Shown: in pieces, positions 18,987 through 25,948 of the stretch
Layout: every line of letters starts with the position of its first letter
Position numbering within the stretch: position 1 is the first letter of the stretch
Assembly: GCF_963667775.1 (NCBI RefSeq)
Contig: NZ_OY764015.1
Location: 502,501-566,500 of the forward strand
DNA length: 64,000 bases
Direction: 5' to 3'
Source of the DNA: an uncultured Trichococcus sp.
Lineage (GTDB): Bacteria > Bacillota > Bacilli > Lactobacillales > Aerococcaceae
Made by a program: the position numbers and the translations under genes
Notes under the pieces: generated by a model
Database searches by the model: none
The model's input: the letters and a program-made list of their open reading frames with translations, nothing else
What the model was told of the DNA's origin: nothing

Positions 18987-20390
18987 ATGGAAATCAATTG
19001 GAAAAAAGAAGTGGAAATCAGAAAAACGGAACTGTTGGAGGACTTATTCACATTATTGCGGATCGACAGTGTGCGGGACGATTCGAAAATAACCCCTGAT
19101 GCCCCGGTCGGACCGGGTCCTAAAGAAGCTTTGGAAGCTTTCTTGGCTATCGGTGAACGGGACGGTTTCACCACGAAAAATGTCGGCAATCTGGCCGGAC
19201 ATATCGAATTTGGCGAAGGTGAAGAATTGATGGGCGTATTCGGTCACGTCGATGTTGTGCCTACCGGGACCGGTTGGGATACGGATCCTTTCGTACCTGT
19301 GATCATCGATGACCGCATCTACGCCCGCGGATCGAGCGATGATAAGGGGCCTACGATGGCTGCCTATTATGCATTGAAGATCATCCGCGACCTGAAGCTG
19401 CCGATTTCCAAAAAGGTCCGCGTCATCATCGGGACGGATGAAGAGAGCGGCTGGAAATGTATGGACCACTATCTTGAAAACGAGCGGATACCTGATTTCG
19501 GTTTTTCTCCGGATGCTGAATTTCCGATCATCAATGGTGAAAAAGGCATGCAGACTTTCATGGTCCAATTCAGAGGCGACAACAAAGGCGGCAAGAACGA
19601 GTTGTTGAGTTTTGAGGCCGGTCTGCGCGAAAACATGGTCCCTCAGGATGCGACTGCCGTATTCATCAGTCCGGAGGCCGACAAAATTGAGCAGGCATTC
19701 GCTGCTTTCCTGGAAAATAATCCAGTCAAAGGAACGATTACTGTAGAAGGCGAACAAGTTACAATCGAATTGATCGGAAAAGCCGCTCACGGCATGAATC
19801 CGGCTGCAGGCGTGAATGCAGGTACCTATCTTGCCACTTTCCTGAACAAATTCAACTTCGGCGGCCAAGCCGCGACCTTCCTCGAATTGATCGCGGACCG
19901 CATCCATCTGCAGCATGATGCACAGAAATTGAACTTGGCCTACACGGATCCGGTAATGGGTGAATTGACCATGAATGCCGGCATATTCACTTTCACGCCG
20001 ACAACCGGGGGTGAAGTAGCACTGAACTTCCGTTACCCGCAAGGCGTTTCCGAAGAAGGCATCGAAATCAAGTTGGAAGCTGCTTTGGCTTCCTACGGCG
20101 TGACGATCGCAAAAGGCGGACACGGCAAGTTGCCGCATTATGTGCCGGCCGACGATCCGTTGGTTAAAACACTGTTGGCTGTCTACGAAAAACACACTGG
20201 CCTGAAGGGGCATGAACAATCCATCGGCGGCGGAACCTACGGACGCCTTTTGGAGCGCGGCGTTGCTTATGGCGCGATGTTCCCGGACAGCATCGACACG
20301 ATGCACCAGGCGAACGAATTCATGGCTCTGGATGATCTTTTCCGCGCGACTGCGATCTATGCGGATGCCATGTACGAACTGCTGAAATAA
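18987..20390 (+). CDS. pepV: Dipeptidase PepV (M20 family)
   Basis: 467 residues, full length for PepV. A cytosolic zinc dipeptidase of broad specificity that finishes peptide breakdown in lactic acid bacteria. Metal-site motifs are GHVDVVPTG (His and Asp), the RGSSDDKGP segment, the catalytic pair in GTDEESGWKCMDHY, PDAEFP, and the late His in MHQANEF. The lid insertion characteristic of PepV is in the middle third. Good spacing to a ribosome binding region (GGATG). Followed by a strong terminator. A 498-codon open frame on the opposite strand is a shadow. Confidence 0.95.
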   Translation: MEINWKKEVEIRKTELLEDLFTLLRIDSVRDDSKITPDAPVGPGPKEALEAFLAIGERDGFTTKNVGNLAGHIEFGEGEELMGVFGHVDVVPTGTGWDTDPFVPVIIDDRIYARGSSDDKGPTMAAYYALKIIRDLKLPISKKVRVIIGTDEESGWKCMDHYLENERIPDFGFSPDAEFPIINGEKGMQTFMVQFRGDNKGGKNELLSFEAGLRENMVPQDATAVFISPEADKIEQAFAAFLENNPVKGTITVEGEQVTIELIGKAAHGMNPAAGVNAGTYLATFLNKFNFGGQAATFLELIADRIHLQHDAQKLNLAYTDPVMGELTMNAGIFTFTPTTGGEVALNFRYPQGVSEEGIEIKLEAALASYGVTIAKGGHGKLPHYVPADDPLVKTLLAVYEKHTGLKGHEQSIGGGTYGRLLERGVAYGAMFPDSIDTMHQANEFMALDDLFRATAIYADAMYELLK

Positions 20391-20419
20391 ACAAACGGCC
20401 TGATAGTTTAAAAACGAAA

Positions 20420-20450
20420 AGAGGCTGGGACAATCTCCCAGCCTCTTTTT
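20420..20450 (+). terminator. pepV terminator
   Basis: GAGGCTGGGA and TCCCAGCCTC arms followed by five T. Confidence 0.9.
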
Positions 20451-20648
20451 GCACCCGAACATCGTATGCGCAAACGCGGGACAGAACGCAGCCCCTGGCT
20501 CCACTTGACAAAAAGCGTTCATTTCCCCGTGGTTACTTATTTTCCCCAAGTTTAGCGCGCATGGAGATCAAATGCGATACACAGCAAACTTGATAGTGTA
20601 GTCTTCTGGCTTGTGCTCAGACCAATATCAGGAACCGGGACAATAGAT

Positions 20649-20677
20649 TTGCCAATTCCGTTGCTATTCCTTAGAAT
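20649..20677 (+). promoter_or_regulatory. Probable yqeY promoter
   Basis: TTGCCA (20649-20654) and TAGAAT (20672-20677) with a 17-bp spacer. Confidence 0.55.
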
Positions 20678-20755
20678 AAGTGATAAAGGCTGGTCCTTGC
20701 AACAAATCAATACTGAGCAAATCCACACTTAAGGACCGAAAGGAGACCTGTAATC

Positions 20756-21187
20756 ATGACATTGAAAGAAAAAGTAAACAAGGATTTCATCCAAGCAAGA
20801 AAAGACAAAGACATATTGAAGGCGGATGTCCTGCGTCTCATCAAAACGGAGTACGACTCTTTCTTGATCGACAACAAGCGTGAAATGACCGAAGCTGAGC
20901 AAATCAATGTTTTTCTGAAGGACATCAAAAAGACCAATGAAGCGATCACTTTTGCAAGGCAAGTCGGACGCGCAGATCTGATCGAAGAGAACCAGGCAAA
21001 ATTAGCTATTCTGGAGGCTTATGTGCCAAAAATGATGGATGAACAGGAAGTCCGTTTCTTTTTGGCCGAAAACGGGGTGGCCGAGATGCCGCTGAAGGAT
21101 GCGATGAAGTTCTCGATGCAGGTGTTGGACGGAAAAGCCGACAAAGCGCTTGTATCCAAAATCATCAAAGAAATCTTGGAAAAATGA
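20756..21187 (+). CDS. yqeY: GatB/YqeY domain protein
   Basis: 143 residues, the usual size of stand-alone YqeY proteins. The domain resembles the tRNA-binding C-terminal part of GatB, the amidotransferase subunit that makes Gln-tRNA or Asn-tRNA; the role of the free-standing protein is not settled. Seen here are the helical N-terminal half with LKADVLRLIKTEYDSF and the C-terminal ALVSKIIKEIL segment. The ATG follows AAAGGAGA. In many Firmicutes it sits behind rpsU; here rpsU is absent and yqeY has its own promoter and terminator. Confidence 0.92.
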   Translation: MTLKEKVNKDFIQARKDKDILKADVLRLIKTEYDSFLIDNKREMTEAEQINVFLKDIKKTNEAITFARQVGRADLIEENQAKLAILEAYVPKMMDEQEVRFFLAENGVAEMPLKDAMKFSMQVLDGKADKALVSKIIKEILEK

Positions 21188-21198
21188 TGCATCTGATA

Positions 21199-21239
21199 AG
21201 AAAAGGACTGTGCGGCGCTTTGCTGCACGGTCCTTTTCT
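21199..21239. terminator. Terminator after yqeY
   Basis: AGAAAAGGAC with GTCCTTTTCT plus inner TGTGC/GCAC pairing. A-rich and T-rich flanks suggest it serves both yqeY and the convergent small gene. Confidence 0.8.
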
Positions 21240-21300
21240 GAATTGAAAACCAAGCTTTCTCCGTCCCGAAACGTTCAAGTCAATAGATACAAGCGAATAA

Positions 21301-21480
21301 TCAGTCTTTTTTGACCCATTTGTTTCCGGCTTTGTTGGTAGGCGGCAGTCTGTGGCCTTCGGCGATGTGGACTTCCTTGCTGCCGGTGATTTTGCCCCCT
21401 CTTGGGCCGACTTCTTTGTAGATGCCGGGAGGAAGATTATCCGTACCGGGTTTGTGCAAGTCTTTTGGATCGATTCTCAT
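21301..21480 (-). CDS. YjzC-family small protein
   Basis: 59 residues, too short for many gene finders. The sequence has PGTDNLPPGIYKEVGPRGG in the first half and EGHRLPPTNKAGNKWV in the second, which is the layout of the YjzC family (PGT, GxY, VGPRGG, LPPT, W/F near the end). Function is unknown in all members I know of. The ATG at 21480 has a strong ribosome binding site, AAAGGAG eight bases upstream. Likely cytosolic, basic and without membrane segments. It is convergent with yqeY and divergent from the M23 peptidase gene. Confidence 0.85.
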   Translation of the reverse strand: MRIDPKDLHKPGTDNLPPGIYKEVGPRGGKITGSKEVHIAEGHRLPPTNKAGNKWVKKD

Positions 21481-21730
21481 GCTTTTTGCTCCTTTCTTTC
21501 CGTAAGAGCGGCGGGCGGAGAAGCTGCTTCATACAGGTTAATTATATCCCTGAAAGCGCAAACAATCAACTGTTGACTGTCTTCAGAAGACAGTGTGCAC
21601 GCGTGAGCAACATTTCAGGTTTTTCTCGGAACGTAACAAATTGAAATACAATTGTCATATTTCTATCATGCAATGGTATTTTAATTTTGATATACTTCAT
21701 CTCGTAGAAGAAACAGGAGGAGAAGTATAA

Positions 21731-23038
21731 TTGGGAAAAAAACATATCGCGTTGTTCTCATCAATCTTATTGCTTAGTCCGATTGCAGGTGGGTTTACTG
21801 CTCAGGCGGCTACATTGGAAGAATTACAACAACAAAAAGATGCTTTGCAATTAGAAACGAATACGATTCAATCGCAGATAGAAGAAAAATCAAATTCATT
21901 GAATACTTTGGAATCCGAAAAAGCAAATTTGGAAACAAAAGTGAATGAATTGCAATCGCAATTGGACGAATTGATGACCCGATTAGCGGATCAAGAGGAA
22001 AAATTAGCTGACATCGAATCAAAAATTCTGGAATTGCAGGCTGAAATCGAAGCATTACAAGTGGTCATCGACCAAAGAACCGAAAAATTGAACACGCAGG
22101 CTCGTTATATCCAGACGGATGCGGGCGTTACGAATATAGCATCAATCCTTCTGTCTTCCGAGAACTTCTCCGATCTTGTCGGCAAAATCACTGTCGTATC
22201 AAAGATTGTGACTGCCAACAAGGATATCGTGGAGCAACAGGAAGCCGATCAGCAAAAAGTCGAAGACAGCAAAGTAGCTGTCGAGGAAGAAAAAATTGCT
22301 GCTGAAGCATTGAAACAAGAAATACTGATTTCAAAAAATAATGTTGTGGCCCAAAAAGCAGAAATTGACGTCCAAATCGCGCAGGTCATCGAAAACTACG
22401 AATTGACTGAAGCCGAGAAAAATGGCCTGGAATCCACTAAAGCTGATTTGGCTGCGCAAACAGAATCAATCAGCAATGACATGGCAGCTGAACAAGCGCG
22501 CATCACGGCAGAAGCCGTCGCTGCAGCCGAGGCAGAAGCTGCAGCCATCGCCGCAGCCGAAGCAGCTGCAGCTGCAGCTGCCAATAACCTGACAGCATCA
22601 GTCTCACAGACAACTTCAACACCAAGCTATTCCGTAAATTCCAGCGGATTCTTGAGACCGGCAAGTGGCTATATCTCTTCTCCTTTCGGAAATCGCGTTT
22701 CGCCATTCGGCGGCTCTATCGAATTCCATCGTGGCATAGATATCGCGGGCAGCGGAGCGATTTCGGCTGCACAATCCGGTACAGTCGAAACGGCTGCTTA
22801 TCATGCCAGCTACGGCTATTATGTCGTCATCAACCACGGCACAATCAATGGAGTGAACGTCAAAACACTATATGCCCACATGCAACCGGGTTTGTTGGTG
22901 GCTCCAGGACAAACCGTCAGCCAAGGGCAACAAGTTGGTGTGATGGGTACGACAGGAAGCTCGACCGGCGTCCACTTGCACTTTGAAGTACAGGAAAATG
23001 GTGCAGTAGTAAACCCGTTGAATTACATCGGCGGATAA
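21731..23038 (+). CDS. Secreted coiled-coil M23 endopeptidase (EnvC/PcsB-like layout)
   Basis: 435 residues. Signal peptide ends near AQAATLEEL (residue 27). Residues 28-270 are a long coiled coil rich in Glu, Gln and Leu, followed by an Ala-rich stretch (about 255-290) and a C-terminal M23 zinc peptidase domain (307-435) with H333, D337, H382-type TLYAHM and H415/H417 (HLHFE). Coiled-coil hydrolases of this layout (EnvC, PcsB, CwlO) are commonly controlled by FtsEX at septum or side wall; that link is inferred. The start is TTG with a perfect AGGAGGAG. The catalytic domain is strikingly similar to the M23 domain of the LysM hydrolase at 8907. Own terminator downstream. Confidence 0.9.
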   Translation: MGKKHIALFSSILLLSPIAGGFTAQAATLEELQQQKDALQLETNTIQSQIEEKSNSLNTLESEKANLETKVNELQSQLDELMTRLADQEEKLADIESKILELQAEIEALQVVIDQRTEKLNTQARYIQTDAGVTNIASILLSSENFSDLVGKITVVSKIVTANKDIVEQQEADQQKVEDSKVAVEEEKIAAEALKQEILISKNNVVAQKAEIDVQIAQVIENYELTEAEKNGLESTKADLAAQTESISNDMAAEQARITAEAVAAAEAEAAAIAAAEAAAAAAANNLTASVSQTTSTPSYSVNSSGFLRPASGYISSPFGNRVSPFGGSIEFHRGIDIAGSGAISAAQSGTVETAAYHASYGYYVVINHGTINGVNVKTLYAHMQPGLLVAPGQTVSQGQQVGVMGTTGSSTGVHLHFEVQENGAVVNPLNYIGG

Positions 23039-23055
23039 GAACAAGATAAGATACA

Positions 23056-23094
23056 GAGGAGAGATCAGGATTTCCTGAGCTCTCCTCTTTTTTC
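23056..23094 (+). terminator. Terminator after the coiled-coil M23 gene
   Basis: GAGGAGAG and CTCTCCTC arms followed by a T-run. Confidence 0.9.
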
Positions 23095-23157
23095 AACGCT
23101 AAGGGCGCTGATGCTGTATAATATAATAGGGAATATTTTTGACTGAGGGGTTACAAA

Positions 23158-23916
23158 ATGGAAAAGATAGTATCGATGAAAAATCAAAAAGTAAAACAAT
23201 GGAAGAAACTGCAGACCACGAAAGGCCGGAAAGAGGCGAGAGCTTATCTGATCGAAGGGACCCACCTTCTGAAGGAGGCCATCAAAGCGAATGCGATCAT
23301 CCAAGAAATCGTGATGACGGAAACCTTTTTCCAGCAGTCGGATCTGAAGATTGCTGAAGAAGTCATCGTCATCGTTTCCCCGGAAATCCTCGCCAGCTTG
23401 GCCCAGACCGAGACCCCGCAAGGAGTCGTTGCGATCGTGCAGATTCCTGAAGACACTCCGGTTTTGGATTACACTGGCAAATATATCCTTTTGGATCAGG
23501 TACAGGATCCGGGGAATGTCGGAACCATCATCCGGACTGCGGATGCTGCCGGGTATTCCGGGGTCATTTTAGGGGAGGGTTCGGTTGATCTGTACAACGA
23601 CAAAGTGCTCCGCTCCATGCAAGGAAGCCATTTCCATCTGCCGGTTCATCGCGGCGATCTGCAAAAGATAATCCCCGAAATGAAGAGCAGCGGCATCCCG
23701 GTCTACGGAACCGAACTGAACGAAGCGGCTGTCGATTACCGCACCGTTGCTCCGACCGATACGGTTGCCTTAGTACTCGGTAATGAAGGGAATGGGGTTT
23801 CCGAAAAAGTATTGGCACTGACGGATCAGAATTTGTACATCCCGATTTTCGGAGAAGCCGAGTCACTGAATGTCGCAGTTGCGGCCGGTATCCTGCTTTA
23901 TCACTTCGTAAGCTGA
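23158..23916 (+). CDS. SpoU/TrmH-family RNA 2'-O-methyltransferase (YsgA-like)
   Basis: 252 residues. N-terminal substrate-binding domain (GRKEARAYLIEGTHLLKEA) and C-terminal SPOUT knot with the three family motifs: LLDQVQDPGNVGTIIRTADA near residue 104, VLGNEGNGVS near 206, and IPIFGEAESLNVAVAAG near 226. Such enzymes methylate the 2'-OH of a ribose in tRNA or rRNA; the target nucleotide cannot be told. The ATG follows GAGGGG. In Bacillus, ysgA lies directly before pheST; here an HxlR regulator sits between. Confidence 0.92.
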   Translation: MEKIVSMKNQKVKQWKKLQTTKGRKEARAYLIEGTHLLKEAIKANAIIQEIVMTETFFQQSDLKIAEEVIVIVSPEILASLAQTETPQGVVAIVQIPEDTPVLDYTGKYILLDQVQDPGNVGTIIRTADAAGYSGVILGEGSVDLYNDKVLRSMQGSHFHLPVHRGDLQKIIPEMKSSGIPVYGTELNEAAVDYRTVAPTDTVALVLGNEGNGVSEKVLALTDQNLYIPIFGEAESLNVAVAAGILLYHFVS

Positions 23917-24242
23917 AGAAATCATGAAAAAAACGCTATTTTTTCATTAAGATGTGAAAAAGTGTTGCCTTTGTGAAATTCCTATCCTATTATAGAAAAC
24001 AGACATGAACTTTTTGTACAGCTTTGCAAGCTGGCTGCCGAATTTTCACGAACATTATTCGTGAATCTAATCTTTTTAATGGAAGGAATCGGCGCCTGGA
24101 AGCATTTTTCTGAGGAACTGCTTCAGTGAGTGCAGATTGCGGAACAGGATGCTTATTTTTTGTAAACATTTTGTGACAAAAGGCACATTCCCTTTGACAG
24201 GGGAAATGAGGGTGTTTATAATAGGTCAAAGAGGTGAAGGCT
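23917..24242. other. Intergenic region before the HxlR regulator
   Basis: 326 bp. Contains an AT-rich hairpin just after ysgA (ATGAAAAAA with TTTTTTCAT, from 23924) that could be a weak terminator, and the HxlR promoter near the end. A 177-codon open frame on the minus strand has no family features and is dismissed. Confidence 0.5.
24194..24222 (+). promoter_or_regulatory. Consensus sigma-A promoter for the HxlR gene
   Basis: TTGACA (24194-24199) and TATAAT (24217-24222), both perfect, with a 17-bp spacer. The best promoter match seen in the window. Confidence 0.9.
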
Positions 24243-24566
24243 GTGAATGAAATGCTGGAAGTAAAAAAATGTATTTGTCCAAAGTTTGAAAAAACATTCT
24301 CTATTTTGGGGAAAAAATGGACCGGCTTAATCATCGAAGTCTTGATGGACGGAGATAAACGATTCAAGGAATTGGCCGTGCAGATACCTAATGTCAGTGA
24401 TCGAGTATTAGTTGAACGCTTAAAAGAGCTGGAAGATGAAAAAATTGTAGTAAGAACCGAAAATCCTGCGGCGGCAATCAAAGTGATGTACGGATTGTCG
24501 GAAAAAGGGAAGGCATTGAACAATGTGATGCAGGAAATCCAAACTTGGTCGGATGCGTGGGTCTGA
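24243..24566 (+). CDS. HxlR-family transcriptional regulator
   Basis: 107 residues, a MarR-like winged helix of the HxlR group (MarR/HxlR/YodB). Seen are the N-terminal Cys pair CIC (residues 10 and 12), FSILGKKWTGLIIEVL, the recognition helix region FKELAVQIPNVSDRVLVERL, and the wing. One N-terminal Cys is common in family members that sense electrophiles or disulfide stress, such as YodB, so redox sensing is possible. Start chosen at GTG 24243 because AGAGGTG lies six bases upstream; an in-frame GTG at 24234 is less well placed. No target gene stands beside it, so it may act on itself or elsewhere. Confidence 0.88.
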   Translation: MNEMLEVKKCICPKFEKTFSILGKKWTGLIIEVLMDGDKRFKELAVQIPNVSDRVLVERLKELEDEKIVVRTENPAAAIKVMYGLSEKGKALNNVMQEIQTWSDAWV

Positions 24567-24574
24567 ATCCGAAC

Positions 24575-24603
24575 TTGACGGAAACGGCATTTCCGGGTAA
24601 ACT
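24575..24603 (+). promoter_or_regulatory. pheST promoter
   Basis: TTGACG (24575-24580) and TAAACT (24598-24603) with a 17-bp spacer, just upstream of the T-box leader. Confidence 0.6.
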
Positions 24604-24614
24604 GGCAAAGTAAG

Positions 24615-24871
24615 TAAAATGAATACGAAAAGCGTTGAAGGGAACCTTCACGATCTCCAGCTTTTTTCAGGGAATATTGGCCATTGACTGCAAGCCTTTA
24701 TAGAAGCCGATTGTGTTTTTTCACTCCCCGAGCTGACTTTGGGATTTGCCACGTGCAATGAATAAAGTTCCGGTTTATTACCGTTAAACAAATGAAGTGT
24801 CGTTGCTTGCAGCGAAACAAGGGTGGTACCACGAAAATCTCGTCCCTTACCGGGGACGGGATTTTTTTTTG
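24615..24871 (+). promoter_or_regulatory. pheS: T-box leader for pheST
   Basis: Conserved T-box AAGGGTGGTACCACGAAAA (24819-24837) and a terminator made of TCTCGTCCC and GGGACGGGA followed by nine T. Stem I is less canonical than in the leuS leader. A TTT phenylalanine codon at 24738-24740 is a possible specifier, but I cannot assign it with confidence. The longest reading frame of pheS begins inside this element and is not the true start. Confidence 0.85.
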
Positions 24872-24897
24872 CATTTTTTAAGAAAAGGGGACAGAAC

Positions 24898-25944
24898 ATG
24901 GAATTGAAAGCAAAATTACAAACGTTACGTATAGATGCCTTACAGCAAGTCGAATCTGCAGAGGACCTGCAGGCGTTGAACCAAGTCCGCATTTCCTACT
25001 TGGGGAAAAAAGGGCCGATCACAGAAGCTTTGAGAGGGATGAAGGATTTAAGCCCTGAAGAGCGTCCCGTCATCGGAACGTTGGCGAATGAACTGCGCGA
25101 TGCTATCGAAGCAGCCATCCAATCCAAAAAAGATGCGCTTGAAATCAAAAAAATGGAAGCCGAAATCGCAGCCGAAACGATTGATGTCACTTTGCCCGGC
25201 AAAAAAATCGCGCAAGGCACGACACATGTCCTGACGCAGATCAACGAAGAAATCGAGGATCTCTTTCTTGGAATGGGTTACAAGATCGTGGATGGTCCAG
25301 AGGTGGAACAGGACAGCTACAATTTCGAAAAGATGAATTTACCGAAGGATCATCCTGCCCGCGATATGCAGGATACTTTCTACATCAGCGACGAACTGTT
25401 GCTGCGCACGCATACATCGCCGGTACAAGCACGCACGATGGAGAAGCATGACTTCTCCAAAGGACCATTGAAGATGATCAGCCCGGGGAAAGTCTACCGA
25501 CGCGACAGCGATGACGCGACCCATTCGCACCAGTTCCACCAGATTGAAGGCTTGGTCATCGGTGAAGGCATCACTTTGGCTGATCTGAAAGGCACACTTG
25601 CCGTCTTCGCCAAAAAATTGTTCGGGGAAGAACGCGAAATCCGTTTGCGTCCGAGCTACTTCCCGTTCACGGAACCTTCTGTCGAAGTCGATGTCAGCTG
25701 CTTCAAGTGCGGCGGATCCGGCTGCAACGTCTGCAAACAAACCGGCTGGATCGAAATTTTGGGATCTGGCATTGTCCATCCCAATGTTCTGGAAATGTCC
25801 GGCATCGACTCTACGAAATACTCCGGGTTCGCATTTGGTCTAGGCCAAGAACGTGTAGCGATGTTGAAATACGGTGTTGATGACATCCGTCACTTCTACC
25901 AAAATGATATCCGATTCTTAAGTCAATTCGATGTAAAGGAGTAA
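24898..25944 (+). CDS. pheS: Phenylalanyl-tRNA synthetase alpha subunit
   Basis: 348 residues from ATG 24898, normal for bacterial PheS. Catalytic subunit of the alpha2-beta2 class II synthetase that charges tRNA-Phe. N-terminal coiled-coil arm (1-85) that binds tRNA, then the class II core. Visible are the motif 2 region [20 protein letters not shown] with HQFHQIEG, and the motif 3 [17 protein letters not shown] near the end. The start is fixed by AAGGGG before the ATG and by the T-box terminator just upstream. pheT follows after four bases in the same operon. Confidence 0.97.
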   Translation: MELKAKLQTLRIDALQQVESAEDLQALNQVRISYLGKKGPITEALRGMKDLSPEERPVIGTLANELRDAIEAAIQSKKDALEIKKMEAEIAAETIDVTLPGKKIAQGTTHVLTQINEEIEDLFLGMGYKIVDGPEVEQDSYNFEKMNLPKDHPARDMQDTFYISDELLLRTHTSPVQARTMEKHDFSKGPLKMISPGKVYRRDSDDATHSHQFHQIEGLVIGEGITLADLKGTLAVFAKKLFGEEREIRLRPSYFPFTEPSVEVDVSCFKCGGSGCNVCKQTGWIEILGSGIVHPNVLEMSGIDSTKYSGFAFGLGQERVAMLKYGVDDIRHFYQNDIRFLSQFDVKE

Positions 25945-25948
25945 CATA

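Larger units (their letters stand above)
20391..20755. other. Intergenic region between pepV and yqeY
   Basis: 365 bp. Holds the pepV terminator, about 190 bp with nothing recognisable, the yqeY promoter and a leader that can fold (GGTCCTT at 20692 with AAGGACC at 20731). No gene seen on either strand. Confidence 0.5.

Noticed and set aside
19053-20549. 498-codon open frame on the minus strand
   Set aside because: It lies antisense to pepV, which has clear M20 motifs; the antisense translation has no recognisable domain and its length follows from codon bias of pepV.
23990-24523. 177-codon minus-strand frame
   Set aside because: Overlaps the HxlR gene and its promoter; no domain features.
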